A DNA stretch of 64,000 nt, from positions 47,196,227 through 47,260,226 of the forward strand of contig CM068830.1 of the NCBI GenBank assembly GCA_028554795.2. Direction: 5' to 3'. The notes under the pieces are model-generated. The model was not told where the DNA came from. It made no database searches and saw only the letters and a list, made by a program, of their open reading frames with translations. The position numbers and the translations under genes were made by a program. Position 1 is the first letter of the stretch; each line of letters opens with the position of its first letter. Of the stretch, positions 15,788 to 28,968 are shown piece by piece. Source of the DNA: Sinohyriopsis cumingii (Eukaryota > Mollusca > Bivalvia > Unionida > Unionidae).

Positions 15788-17590
15788 GCTGTAAAAACGT
15801 GCATTCAAATCGTATTGTCCTTGTGTTATTACCAGAAGCACATAACCCTAACCCTAAACCCTAACCCTAAGTCACAAGAATCCGATCTTCTAACGAATGC
15901 ATCGACCGGTTCTCACCAATGAGGTATTGTTGGATTACTCTCATGAAGACGCATCTTAGGACATAGGTATCATAGAATTCCGATGATCCGTCCGCTACCT
16001 TAGTACCAAACACTCGTTTCACATTATGGGGGCGTTGTATGTCGCAGACAGGCGGACGAACCATCCTTATGTTTGTCTCACCAAGGCCGATCTAGCAAAG
16101 CAAACCGCATGTCAAAATTCCAAGGCGGTTTCGAGATAATCAGAAAATATTGATGTGGCAACTTGGCCATATTACCTCCCGCAGACCGCCTTACGGTGTT
16201 TGTTTGGAAGACGGGCTTGATTCCAATTTATGTCGTACGTGGTCTGTTTTGTCACACGAATCCAAGTAACTCCATAAGCCCTCAAGCTACCTTCATAGGC
16301 TAGGTGTCTCAGTATGCGTATTTACTGGGCTCATCTGATTGGGCCAATGTCAGCAAGCAATTCAAAGGGGTTACCAAAATATTCACCGAAAAAGACGAAA
16401 TTCATCTAAAAACGCCTTAGTCAAAATTTTATTGGAAAGGCTATAACTTAGCCAAAAAAAATCAAGCTCTCTATCTCATCAAAGTATTAATAGATTTATC
16501 TCCTTAAGATCCGTCTTTTAATACAGGTATCATAAAACTCCGATGATCCGTCTGCTCACTACAATACCAAACACTCATTTCGCATTATAATGGGTGCTGC
16601 AGGTCGCAGAAAGATATACGTACCATCTTTACATAGGTTTACCCAAGGCAGATCAAGCAGAGCAAACCGCTTGAAAAATTCTCAAGATCTTGAGAAAATA
16701 ATTACTTCATGGGTAACCCTAAATCCTAACACAACATGACATAAAATTAATTTTTGCTCCAAAATCTCTCGACCGATTTTCATGAACCAAATACCTATAG
16801 ATCGGGGTCCCTGAGACACGTATTACAGTGAAAAGACCATAAAAATCGCCAGGTCCATTCTTACGTATCATCATAAAACTGCATCACTAACCCTAACCTA
16901 TGATAATCGTAAGGGAAATCACAAGAATCAAATTTTCTCCCAAAGCACTTGACCGATTTTCATGAAAGAAATACCTATCTATCGGGCTATATGACACACG
17001 TACCGCAGCAAAAAGCGCATTGAAATCGCCGGGTCAATTCGTACGTTATACCAGAAAACCATAACCCTAACCATAACCTATATAAACATATGGGAAATCA
17101 CAAGAATTCAATTTTCTCATAAACCACTCGACCAATTTTCATGAACGAAATACCTATCTAGCGGACTCCATGAGACAAGTATTTCAGTGAATACGGTATC
17201 CAAAATGGTTGTTGTTGTTGTAGGGTTTAACGCCATTTTTCAGCACACGATAGACTATACATGGCGGCCAGTATTAATGGTGGAGAAAGAACCCGGGAAA
17301 ACCCCGGAAAGAACCACCGACCCACGAGAAGCTGCTGGTAAGCTTTCTCACATACCCACATTGGCTGAATCTGAGACTCGAACCCACGCAGACAGAGGTG
17401 AGATGGCAATGATCCGTAACGGAGAGCACTTTAGACCACTCGGCCACTCGGGGCCCCCGTATCCAAAATGGTACTATCTGTTCGTACGTTACTACCGGAA
17501 AATCATAACCCTAAGTCACAAGAACACAATTTTCTCACAAATGCCTCAACTGATTTTCATCAGCGATGTATCACTGGATTCATCTCCTCA
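15788..17590. repeat. Satellite-like array with CCCTAA blocks
   Basis: No gene. CCCTAACCCTAA-type stretches occur at 15844-15871 and again near 16717, 16890, 17066 and 17506. From about 16.7 kb a unit of roughly 180 bp repeats with drift: CCCTAA, AATCACAAGAATC, TTTTCTC, CGACCGATTTTCATGAA, AAATACCTATCTA. A SINE interrupts the array. 15.8-16.7 kb holds older versions of the same unit. Confidence 0.6.
17196..17472 (-). mobile_element. tRNA-derived SINE (family 1) with 14-bp target duplication
   Basis: Body 17210-17458 on the minus strand: tRNA-like head with an A box (GGCCGAGTGGTCTAAAG) and B box (GGTTCGAGTCTC), a body with TTCTCCACCATTAATACTGG, and a tail GGCGTTAAACCCTACAACAA. Flanked by the perfect repeat GTATCCAAAATGGT (17196-17209 and 17459-17472), so a recent insertion into the satellite. 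Confidence 0.85.
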
Positions 17591-17842
17591 AGATGCATTT
17601 TTTCATTATAAATTCTCTACTTGATTATTTCGATTCAAGTCTCTCTGCTATTACCCCAGTACATAGTTTTAAAAAAAATATCAAAAAGGTGCAAAATGCT
17701 CTTTATTTTGTCAATGAAAACCTATCCGTGAGTACTTATCTTCTATGCGTGGCATCCTTCACAGGCTTATGGTTATATCAAGGATTAAATAAAAAATGAC
17801 TTCTTTGTTACAATATTTTCTATATGTCAAACCCTAAGTACA

Positions 17843-18100
17843 TTGTTCAGTTCATCGTGTATACACACTTTCCAGACACTTGCACTCATCTCCTGTATTC
17901 ATATCATCATTATTCCCAATGTTAGATTAAAATACATCGGAAAGCATCCTTTTGATTACCAGGGCCCAAATTTCTGGAATAGTCTGCCTCTTGAACTTAA
18001 TCATAATGTACCTGCAACACGATTCAAGAAAGCTCAGAAAACTTACCTTTTCTGCAGTGAATCGACTTGTGCTATTTTTCACCTGTATTCTTTTCTTTAA
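17843..18100 (+). mobile_element. LINE fragment: C-terminal tail of a non-LTR reverse transcriptase
   Basis: About 85 aa open frame with VRLKYIGKHPFDYQGPNFW NSLPLEL and FKKAQKTYLF, the GPxxWNSLP...F+xxLKxxLF signature found at the end of many animal LINE ORF2 proteins. No reverse transcriptase core is visible, so it is a 5'-truncated, old copy. Confidence 0.6.
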
Positions 18101-18172
18101 GCATTTTTGTCACAGTATGTGGTATTTTCCATTGATACATTTATCCAGACTATAATAATACTTGGACTTCAA

Positions 18173-18214
18173 TTATTATTATATTATTATTAGTAGTAGT
18201 AGTACAGTGTAGTA
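18173..18214. repeat. (ATT)n/(AGT)n microsatellite
   Basis: Runs of ATT then AGT trinucleotides, directly upstream of a SINE fragment. Confidence 0.8.
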
Positions 18215-18230
18215 GTACTTGTGCATACTA

Positions 18231-18337
18231 GTTACCTCTGTCTGCGTAGGTTTGAGTCTCGGATTCAGCCAATGTGGGTATGGGAGAAAGCTTGCCAGTA
18301 GCTTCTCTTGGGTTGGTGGTTCTTTCCGGGGTTTTGC
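18231..18337 (+). mobile_element. SINE family 1 fragment
   Basis: Matches the middle of the family-1 SINE (CCTCTGTCTGCGTAGGTTTG, GCCAATGTGGGTATG, AAGCTTGCCAGTAGCTTCTC) without head or tail. More diverged than the two full copies. Confidence 0.75.
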
Positions 18338-19556
18338 ATTGTACGTGTCCTTTACATGTTACACTGTTATCTTATTTTGTGTACAATGTAATTTTTGGTG
18401 TTTAACAAGCTCTTAAAGGAACTAATTGGCATCTTGTTTATGTTAAATTTCTATTTAGATTAAAAGAGATTTTTATTATTGGAAGATGATTTATGCATCC
18501 TTTCAAAACCTCTTCTCCGCTTAACAACTAATGTCATTATTAGAAGAATGGTAGCTCACCATGAAGTGTATTAAGTATTTTGAAGGAAAGATGTTAGCCT
18601 TCTTCTTTAAGTCAATGCAAACACTGATGGGACTGACCACTGGCAGCATGTGTCCCAGATAAATATTAATGTTTTATGCAGATGCTGTAAGAAATATTTA
18701 AGAATCTGTCTTCCCTGAATCATGTGGACGTTTATGGCAAATTTGTTCGATTAGATGTGTTATATCACACAAACATGGCATTAGTTCTATGAAACATTTA
18801 GTTTGTTGAATAAATCCTCAAGCCTCTTTCAGTTAACAAATAACCACAATTGATTGTTCTACTTGACTGATATTAATGTCATTGTCATTCACTTAGTCAA
18901 CAAATATTTTCTCAATCTTAAGTCTGTTAGCATGTTGATTGCCTTCATGTTTCAGTCATTCTCCTGTTCTCACCATGAAAGTAAGTCAGCATACATACAT
19001 TGTATGAAGCTGCTGAAATAGACAATGTATTTTCCTCAATACAGGACCCGCACTTGGGAGAAGTAGACAGTTAAGGTTTCGTAGTTTCAACTCAGGGGTG
19101 GGGTTGGGAAAGGAGTGTGCTGTTCTTTTAGCCATTTCTGCATTTGTAACTGTACTGAACTGGAGAGGAAAAAAACCAAATGCAATTATTGTCTGTGAAT
19201 TTAGCATGGGAAATTTTTTTCATAGTCATGCATGCCAACTACCAAACAAACATAATGCAAGAAATTATTCTGTCTATGAAGTGCTGGTTGGGGTGGAGTG
19301 GGGAATAGAAACAATAATGGTATAATGATATGCGAGAAGGTAAAGAAATCAGCTGAGGATCTCACTCCAATTAATTCAGAACCCTTTATTTATCATAATT
19401 CCTATGATACAAATGTAGGAATTGAATAGCGATGGAATATAATGACAGAGTTACCCAGGTTTCTGTGAGTTATTCGGGTTTCTGTAGCCTTACGTGTTGG
19501 CAATATTAATGATTATAAACCCAGAGCTTGTGATGTCTTACAGTAATCAGCTACAA
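18338..19556. other. AT-rich host DNA, no gene seen
   Basis: Only short chance frames; no domain, tRNA or repeat recognised. Intronic or intergenic. Confidence 0.5.
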
Positions 19557-19690
19557 GGGGCCTGTTGATAGTGGTGTCAAGCACTGGGGCATCACGATAC
19601 AGACATATGGCATGATATCCCTCTCAGTCACATTACCCTTACACTGGGCAATCAGACCACCAGAGCAGTCTGAGAAAATAGTAGTCTTGT
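19557..19690 (-). mobile_element. SINE family 2 fragment (old)
   Basis: Minus-strand remnant of the family-2 SINE body (GTCTAGCACTGGGGCATCAT and TGACTGGGTGGGACATCATG type sequences) with many differences from the fuller copies at 23904-24219 and 26855-27165. Confidence 0.65.
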
Positions 19691-22600
19691 AATATACATA
19701 CACATACATACACACATCTCCTGAAATGGAAAATAATTTAACGAAAGGAAAATATTTTGTCTTAATTATCATTTCCCATTATTAATTTTATGTCTTGGCC
19801 TGTGCACTTTATATATAGGGACTAATACTGATTTTAATTTTAATGATAAAAATACATTTGATAATTGTGAGAAGGTAATTGTGAGAAGACAGTAGATCTA
19901 CAATCTAGGACGGAAACAGATAAGTCAAATAAAATAATTTCTTTTGATTCAATTATTTCCCTATTTGAAGAAACATATTGTGGATTCTTAGAATTATGAC
20001 AATGTGTGGCCTAAAAGTATGGTCTTATGTACATGCAAGTAATCAAAGAAATATTTTATGATGTTAAATGTTTTATTAATTTTGTTTATTTCACATAGAA
20101 CATTAAAGACCACAACATCTGAATACAAAATGAATTTGAAATCATGCAATGAAAAAGATTTCAAATATAACTAAGACAGATAATGCCATTTTTTCATTTC
20201 TTTCCTTAATACTTATTACAAGACCTCTTAACATGTGAAACAAGTCTTTATTTAAATGCAAAAACTCAAGCACCAAAAATGCAACTTCTTAGTATATAAA
20301 TTTTAATTATGGTTACAACGAAATTAATGGTGTTTACAAATCACAATATAACTCATAAACTCGTCAAAAGCTGTCCAGGTGTGTAAATTCTTGAAAAACA
20401 TTTGGGGCATAATGGGGGTCAATGGAGGTGGGAGACTGGTACAAAGTTTTTGAAAAGCAGGACATCTTTTTTGTACAGCATCTTATCTACCTGAAAACAT
20501 TATGAAAGCATATACTGAATAAAATGGTAGCAAATTATGAAGAATGCAGTACAACTTGTCATTCATTTAAATCACTGTTGTAGACCTAAAGGACAGACAT
20601 GGTAGGCATTTGTAGGCTGGGAAAAAGCCTTTCAGTGTCCAGGGAAGCCATATAATGGTGGCTGTGACAAAAAGCCAATTCTAAATATTTCTAATGTAAA
20701 ATTGGAGTACAGCTTCAGCATTTATTGGGTATACATTTTTTTAAAGCTTAATTCCTCAATTATTCATTTGCAAACACTCAGTGTAACTTTCATTACATTA
20801 CTGTGTAGAGATTTAAAGTCAATAAAGCAATTAAAAGCCAAATACTGTATACTTACTGAAAAGAAAATTTACACTTACAAGGAATGTACCTCAGTAATTT
20901 TCATCTGCACCCACGTATTTTGTTTGCAGAGGTACATTGTACCATTATTTTAAAAGTTCAGGTGAAACACTTAACACGTATACTGTACTCTTACATTAAA
21001 GGACTGTACAATTTGCAATTGCAAATGACTTGCAGTCACGATTAGAAAATCTCAATGACAATGTTTGGACTGAATACAGAAAATATATACATTTCAAAAC
21101 ATGTTAAACTAGGTAAGTAAATTATGAAACAACAGTGTACATGTTTTATACACAATGGATTTTTGTTACCAAAAGAACAATTTTTCTGGGAAATTCATCA
21201 GACTAAATTTTCACCACGAAACAATGGTCATTTGGATGTCATTTTTCTAGAAAATCAATAAATGAAATTTTTGGTATCCAAAAGTGGTTTACTGTTGCAA
21301 AGGCAACATTCTATGCAAAGGCAACATTCTATCATGCATGCACATATTGTTCACTTTGTTACTTGACAGGAGGAACACATCCACTACCCACCGTTTCGTG
21401 CCCATAGGCAACTACTTTCTACCCAGATAGCCACCAAATATTTTATGTGAATACTCTTTGGATAACAATTATTGCCCATGGTTTGATGCCTGTTCATGTT
21501 TCATATATTTATGAACATATATACATATTTAGTGCTTTAAGCCAATTACTGACACAAGTACAAGATATAAAGCATGCACATATAATAATCTAATTATTTA
21601 AATAGTGGAGCTTCCCCCCACCCCCCAAGATTCATTTAAGTTTAGCTTCTTCACTACATGTTCCATATTTTTAAACTTTGCTTTTAGGGCTGTTCCATTT
21701 GAACATACACAGTACCCAGGGAAGGCAGTTTAAAAAAAATATATATACATTGATTTCCCAGATAAGAAAATTCTATACTGCATCAATGGGTGAGTATCCC
21801 ACTTTGAAAGTGCCTTCCTGGGTCCCATGTATGATTTAATGGAATAGCAATTAATCTGGCTGCCATCATTTAAATTTAATCAGCAATAAGAAGCAATCTG
21901 TAATATGCTTTTCACATTTCCCTTACATATATATAATCAGCACACTTAAAAGAATCCAAGGCCTGCTTGCTTTGAAAAAAAAACCTTTTTATTGATATCC
22001 TTTAAAAAATAATCGGCTTAAAAGTATCCAAAGTTGGTTTCCAAGGTCAGCTTGCTTTGCAATAAAAAATAACCTTTGTCTTTAATATCCTGCTGGCAAA
22101 ATGACAAGTAATGATTTTTATTTGCAAGACACTGTCATATAACTGAACTGGATATAATACAATCTTGGTTATTTTGCACATAACACTGCATCATGTGTGA
22201 ATGGCACATATCTTCAAGCAATCATTTCACTTTTTCACTCTCGTTTGTGACTTTGTTGGATCCAGTTTTCAATCAGATAAGACATTCAAACCTCTGAGTA
22301 CAACCAAACACGATTTGTTTCTCTATGTTCATGTCAGTAAACATTGTGTCTTGTGTAATATGATGTAAGTGAAACATGCTACAGTACAGATGTCTTTGCT
22401 GCATATATGGAGTTTGTGGATACATTTTCTTTAATGCTCATGATGGAAAAAAGAGAGGAATAAGTGATAACAATACAATGTTAATTGATAACAATACAAC
22501 GTTAATTTCTTTCATTTTATTATCAAATAAGCGTTTTAGTTATCAATTTTATGCAACATGGGGGTACAAATTAAACACAAATTTATTTCATTTTTTAAGT

Positions 22601-23212
22601 CTTGGAACATATGACCTAGGTGTAAAAATGTTTCACCATAAGATCTAGTACATGAAAAAATAATTATTTTATTGTGTCCAATATATACAGTTATTATTAA
22701 AAGGCAAGTAGCACTAATTTATAGTAATATTGATAGACAATGAAGCCTCTGCAATAACAATAATGTATATGTTCAACATAGATCATCCATTTATTAGAAC
22801 CACCACAATTGTCTCTCTAAAATGCTGCGAAATGTAGTAGATTGTTCATATGTTAGTTTAATTTTTTGATTATATAATACAGAGACAAAAAGTATCTCAT
22901 AAATATATGTCTTGAAATGAAGCAACATTGAACACTGATAAACTGAACTAATTTGTTTCAGCAGCTTAAACTATAAAAATTGATGTTAAAAAAGTAAACT
23001 AAGTCAAAGTGCTGTCAACAATGCTCATTACATTGCTATTGAGACAAATGATGACTCTAACTTGCATAATCTAAATTCAGATCAAAACTTGCTTTAACTG
23101 CATTCAAATACATGAAATTGGAGTGTTATCCATACAACTGAACCGGAATGACTGCAGTGAAAGTGTGCAGTATCCAGTGTGCTCAAGAAACAAAAATCTT
23201 AACATCCAAATC
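19691..23212. other. AT-rich host DNA, no gene seen
   Basis: About 3.5 kb with no convincing coding potential on either strand. One 18-bp direct duplication (GCAAAGGCAACATTCTAT) lies at about 21296-21331. Otherwise ordinary non-coding sequence. Confidence 0.5.
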
Positions 23213-23477
23213 AACATTCGTCGGGGACTCCGAGTGGCTGAGTGGTCTAAAGCGCCCTCCGTTATGGATCACTGCCATCTCACCTCTGTCTGCGTGGGTT
23301 CGAGTCTCGGATTCGGCCAATGTGGGTATGTGAGAAAGCTTGCCAGTAGCTTCTCGAGGGTCAGTGGTTCTTTCTGGGGATTTTCCGGGTTCTTCCTCCA
23401 CCATTAATACTGGCCGCCATGTATAGCCTATCGTGTGCTGAAAAATGGCGTTAAACCCTACAACAACAACATTCGTC
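23213..23477 (+). mobile_element. tRNA-derived SINE (family 1), full copy
   Basis: Body 23223-23467 flanked by AACATTCGTC on both sides. Head GGGGACTCCGAGTGGCTGAG looks like a Leu/Ser-type tRNA, B box GGTTCGAGTCTC. Tail GGCGTTAAACCCTACAACAA. Full-length relative of 17196-17472. Confidence 0.85.
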
Positions 23478-23886
23478 ATTCTGATTAAGTTACCCAAAAA
23501 ATCTAATTTAATCTGGTAACGCAGCATTTCCTTTTACCTTTGATGATGTAATCCTTCTGGAATTGCCCACTGCCTTTATTGGATCACTGAAAAAATGAAA
23601 GAAAAAGAAACATTTTGCATTAGATGTCTGAACACCTTGTATACCATTGGTGGAAACAAAAAGGAATCAAAACATGCCCATCTTACATAATTTATTTCAG
23701 CAACATAAAGCAGAGGTCACATTTAATTGCAAAAAGAGGTACCAAGTCTATTTGTAACTATCAGAAAATCTTGGTGATTAATATGTATATCGGAGTTAAC
23801 ATTAAGTCAGTACTCAGAATTTAGTCCCTACCATTCTTAACACAACCCCCCCCCCACTCCTGCTGGCTCAACAGTGTAAACATATT

Positions 23887-24236
23887 GTTTGTTTGTTGAC
23901 TGGTGTGTGTGTGACTTGGATTTTTAACGTAGCTTTAACACTTTTTCAGTCATATCGCTACAATGTCTGCAGTGTGGTAGTTTAAAGTGATGTCTAGCAC
24001 TGGGGCATCATGATGCAGACATGTAGCATGATGTCCCACCCAGTCACATTATCCTGACACCAGGCCGACCAGTCCTAACACGAACCTCTTAATGCTGAGC
24101 GCCAAGCGAGGCAGCTGTTAGTATCATTTTTGCACGTCTTTGGTATGACTCAGCCGGGGATCGAACACACGACCTCCCGCATCTGAGGAGGACGCTCTAA
24201 CCACTAGGCCACCGGAGCGGTTTGTTTATTGACTGG
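23887..24236 (-). mobile_element. tRNA-derived SINE (family 2) with 17-bp target duplication
   Basis: Minus strand. Head GCTCCGGTGGCCTAGTGGTT with an A box, B box GTGTTCGATCCCC, then a 200-bp body. Flanked by GTTTGTTTGTTGACTGG and GTTTGTTTATTGACTGG (one mismatch). Confidence 0.8.
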
Positions 24237-24569
24237 AAGGCATTTTAGTTACTCTTTGTAACAGTGTCGCTTTGGTACAGTTGTCTAAGTTAGAAGCTGT
24301 GCACAGTCAGTGATAAAGCATCTTTTTGAATCAAAACTGTTGCTACATAAGTTTTATCACAATACTTTGTGCTTTGATTTCATCTGGGACTTATTACAAT
24401 ATTGTCTATTTCTAAGCTTTTTGGACATAGGACAAAAGAGTTCTTTGTCTCTGTAGAATTAACACATGATATATTTTCGTAACTGGCAATTGTAAGATTA
24501 TTTGTTAGATGGTAATCTTTTGGGATACATGATACAAAGTTGTTTTTCAGTTTGGCCAGTGCCTGTGAA

Positions 24570-24591
24570 CTCTCTCTCTCTCTCTCTCTCT
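24570..24591. repeat. (CT)n microsatellite
   Basis: Eleven CT units in a row. Confidence 0.9.
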
Positions 24592-26854
24592 GTACTTATT
24601 ACCTACAATGTAAAATTGCTTTCACTCCGAACTTTAGGTAAAAGTTTGCTCTACTTGTGATATAGAGACTATCAATATACTAGAACAGCAGTAATTAAAA
24701 GCAACAGCGGTTTATAAACATTCAAACTCATCAGCTTACCCAGCATGTAAAGCTGGGTATTAAATGATACTAAATCATCACTACGAATACCCCCCCCCCC
24801 ATAAAGATTAAAATTAATACTGCACATAATAATACAATACGTGTGCAATAACTTATATTTACATGCGAACAATTCAAAGTGAAACATCTATGACATAATA
24901 GAATTAATGTGTTTAATCCAGAAATGCAGCATGTGATGCCGTTAGTGTTTGTAAGAAAAATTAATAATTGTTGCTCATAGAAGATTAAACCATTTAGTGT
25001 ATTGAAGTAATGACAAAAATATTGCACATTTTTAATGTTAATGTCAAAAATAATACATAATTCAAAATGCCGATCCATAGCTTAAGGAACGGAAAATGTA
25101 CAATTTTTTATGATAAATTAAAATCTTCCCACTCTATTACAAAATAAATAATATTTCCCTTATACACATTAATGTATAGCATATATGTTACGAGATGTGG
25201 CAGACAACTTTAGATAGCTTTTTCTGTCTCATGCAGAATATGGGATAGTCAGTCACATCCATACTTCTAGTATGGATGCTTATACGAGTCATCTATGATA
25301 TATCAAATGGAAAATATACCTTTGTAGCATCACATTTCTCAGCTTGTCCTTAGCCTCTGACTCATCTACACACCTTTATCAGAGGAATGGTCATATGAAC
25401 ATCTTTTGGACTATTAGGTGACAAGGCCCATTTGTAAAAGTCCATATAATTACCCAAATCAGCCGAATTCTACACTAATCTGCAAACAAAGTTAACATAA
25501 AGAAGAGAAAATAGTTATAATGTAGAAAGATATTTCAAGCACAAATGAACTATAATGACATTATGGTCAGTGGTTAAAACATTTCATCAATCCAACAACT
25601 TTACCCAAGAACAGTTACGCTGGCAATAATAATATTCTGATAATGATGTTAGGGGTTGCCCATAAAGCACATATGCAAACAATTGGTGATTTTTTACCCC
25701 CTTTCCCATTACTCATTGCAAAGCATACGTTTTGTATCCACCCTTGTGTATGTACATTGCTGAGTCACCACCCCCTTTCCAAGAATAGCTGGGACAATTG
25801 AAGTTTAAAAGATGAAGTTATTAGTAGTCATTAAAAATAAGCAGAGGTTTAAATTAATACCATGTAAAACAAACTTTGAAAATGAAAGTAGGAAAGTATT
25901 AACATTAACTATAATAGTGAAACAAAGGTTGAATTTTCCAGAAATCGTAACCAATGCTTTTCTAAGGCAAATATAAATATTTATCTCTAATAATAGTTTT
26001 AAACAAGTGACAGCAGCTAATATTTAGTGGACCTTAACTTTAATAGTCAAATATCACCCAGTGACTAAAATTTTGATATCAACTTTGCAAAATTGGAATA
26101 TTATCAGCCTTATCATCATTTGGAATGACTGGACCTCAAATTTTTATCATCAGCTTTGATATCATCAAAATCATGAACCATAACAGTTCTTTTCTCGGGT
26201 GACAATTTTTGTAAGGTGTGTGCGATCATGTGACATTTCATGTTGGCTTAGGATGGGTAATTAATTTAAGACACGCTTCTGAATCTCACTCTTATAAAAG
26301 TAAAGGACAATAGGTGTCAAAAAGGCAATCCATGTGTCTATCCAAGTACAATACTGTCCCAGTCTGGCAAGGTATGGCTTCACAAATTCGCATGAGGCAC
26401 CAGGGTCTGGAATACATAATCTGTCGGAATCATGGGATAAAATAACTGGTCATGTCAGAAAATGAAGAGGAAAAAATGTCTGCAAAGTGCACTAAAACTA
26501 CAACATATCACACTTCATAATTCTAAGCAGATATTGGCTCTGCCTGACATGGCATACCAGCCACTTTGCATCTAACTCATCTGCTAGTTATGTTTCTGAC
26601 TTGACTACTCTTCATAAACAATACAGTTACCAAGGAATATTGATCCCTACCGCTGCAGAACATACTTAATAGTTACCCTGCCACATAAACAGGCTAATGC
26701 TTTTTGAATTTTTTCAACACCTCCCACCTCCACTCAATGAATACATACTTTATGCACGACCTATTAGTGTCACAGAAAAAATAAAGTGACAGAATGAACT
26801 AATCATGTCATTATCACAAGATTTACCAGTACATACATTATATAATATGCAGGT
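24592..26854. other. AT-rich host DNA, no gene seen
   Basis: No coding region, RNA gene or clear repeat recognised in about 2.3 kb, apart from a short C run near 24790. Confidence 0.5.
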
Positions 26855-27165
26855 GACCGCTCTGGTGGCCTAGTGGTTAAAGCGTCCGCCTCGGATGTGG
26901 AAGGTCGTGGATTCAAACCCCGACTGAATCATACCAAAGACTTTAAAAATGATACTAACAGCTGCCTCGCTTGGTGCTCAGTATCAAGAGGTTAGTGTTA
27001 GGACTGATCGGCCTGGTGTCAGGATAATGTGACTGGGTGGAAGATGATGCTATATGTCTGGGGAATGATAAACCAGTGCTAGACATCACTATAAACTGTT
27101 ACTGCAGACATCATACTGATATGACTTAAAAATTGTTAAAGCTATGCTAAAAATCTAAAACACAT
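26855..27165 (+). mobile_element. tRNA-derived SINE (family 2)
   Basis: Head GACCGCTCTGGTGGCCTAGT with B box GGATTCAAACCCC and the family-2 body (CCTGGTGTCAGGATAATGTG). Ends near TTAAAGCTATGC and AAAATCTAAAAC. Somewhat diverged. Confidence 0.8.
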
Positions 27166-28437
27166 ACTATAATATACAGGCAAATGTACATTTATATGGA
27201 CATGTTATTCGTAAAACTCGAACAGTACTGATTGTTATTGTCACCAGATATGGATGTGCACTGACAAAGTTATCATTCAACTTAAAGTATCCGCTGAACA
27301 GACTTCTGATGTTAATGATCTGTAAAATATCAATATCAAAATATCAATACGATTACCAACAAGGTTGTAAAATGTTGGTTTTAGGAGATTTTTGGATGGA
27401 TTTTGGTACATATAGGATATGGGAAGATTTGGACCAGTATATAGACCCAGCAAAGTCTTTACAACTACTACGGTAACATACTTTTGAGTGATGTAGCTGT
27501 ATAATTTATATTTATCATTTAAGCAGACCAAAAAGGGTCTTAAAACTTGTGTAGTTATGTCATAAAATTTATGAGACTCAGTCAATTCAGTTTTTGATTT
27601 AAAATGATTCAAAATTCGAATTATTTCTTTCCTTTTGTTTTGATTTTCTGTTATCTACTATACATGAGTGCTTTGATATTTCAGGTCATAAAGTCTGCAA
27701 TCAGCAAATAAGTTAATAAAAACAACGACCCTCAAGATATAATTTAAGTCTGTTGTTGTTTGTATTAAAATGAATTTATTTTCCACTATAAATCAGATGG
27801 CTGTGGGAAACAAACAATAAACAGACGTTATGTACAGTCCTAGTTGTGAAAGGGGAGTTACTCTGATATTGCAGTAAGACCAACAACAAAAAAATAATCT
27901 GATAATGGCATATACTTGTATTAATGTTGGAAATTTAATGTATGTGTTGCACAAAGTGTAATCAACTTGAAAAATGGATGCTACTTCTATGGCACTCATT
28001 ATGCCACCTGTGCCCTACAACAATAGAAACTTATAAGAAAGAATTAAAGAAATGCATTTGTAAATAACCACCCATGATGATTGGAGTTGCTCTGTGATTG
28101 TTGCTGAGAATGAACAATCAACATAAGGATGAAAGTACATATTAACCTAAGACTGTTTAAACAACAACCGGTGTTCAAATGAAAAGTAATAAATCCTGTA
28201 CAATGCAGCTTTCAAGTCAACACCTGTTAAATGCGAAAGCCACCAAAAAAACGACATTAACATGCTTCACATTATGACTCTTATTTGCTACCATAGAATC
28301 GATTTCCTAGTCCTTGACCATCACAGTAATCATATGATCTGACTCTTGTATAACATTATCAGACAACAAACTGGCTAAACAATTTGTTAAAGTGATAGAA
28401 ATTTTAAGAAGATATTGATTCTATCTGAGAACATAGG
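27166..28437. other. AT-rich host DNA, no gene seen
   Basis: Only short chance frames. Separates host repeats from the MITE and the remnant of element C. Confidence 0.5.
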
Positions 28438-28439
28438 TA

Positions 28440-28658
28440 GCAGCAGAGGGGGCGAACAGAGCGACTTTGGAAGCGTCCAAAAACCGAAGCCTTCCTAAGA
28501 AAAAGGATTAATAACCTTAAAAATCAAAATAACTAACTACAGAGACTGCTGCTCTCAAAGAGTCTCTAGAGTCCCTAGGTTAGTCCATGTTATTTCTCCG
28601 CGATGGCGAGTATATTACAAAAAACGAACCAACTTGAGGTCATGGCCCCCTCTGCTGC
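28440..28658. mobile_element. Short MITE-like element with 14-bp inverted ends
   Basis: GCAGCAGAGGGGGC (28440-28453) and its reverse complement (28645-28658) bound a 219-bp segment without coding potential. TA flanks both sides, which would fit a Tc1/mariner-type target duplication. It abuts the end of element C's ATPase. Confidence 0.55.
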
Positions 28659-28659
28659 T

Positions 28660-28962
28660 AATAATTTATCCAAATATTTTATCAAGTCCAATACGATATC
28701 TTGTTCTAGGATCGTGCAAATTTATTGTTATAAACCCATGCGGAGTAGCTTGCGCTCGTGAAAAGAAATTTCTGAATTTAATTATATCCATGTCACCGCT
28801 GCACCAAGTTTGATGAATATTTCGCAACGTATGTGTATCAACTCCATTAAACACAACTAAAATATTACAGTTATCTCTAATCACTTTTGGTATTTGTGTG
28901 TATCGTTGAGTAACGTAAATAACGTCGGTGTTTTTATGTCTACCTCGAGAAAAAATCCTAGC
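28660..28962 (-). pseudogene. Element C packaging ATPase, C-terminal side
   Basis: Minus-strand frame with RHKNTDVIYVTQRYTQIPK and FFSRAQATPHGFITINL, typical of the second half of Polinton/adintovirus HerA-type ATPases. It stops exactly where copy B begins, and the first half lies on the other side of B (49483-49763). Part of an older, decayed element. Confidence 0.8.
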
Positions 28963-28968
28963 TGGATT
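28963..28968. repeat. 6-bp target site duplication, left
   Basis: TGGATT immediately before the left TIR; identical to 49477-49482. Six bases is the length usual for Polinton integration. Confidence 0.92.

Noticed and set aside
15844-15871. True telomere end
   Set aside because: Only a few CCCTAA units, embedded in a satellite with non-telomeric sequence on both sides.
24672-25078. Possible host gene in the AT-rich spacer
   Set aside because: Low-complexity hydrophobic translation without motif, start context or neighbours.
27277-27612. Possible host gene, 111 aa
   Set aside because: No recognisable domain and AT-rich chance composition.
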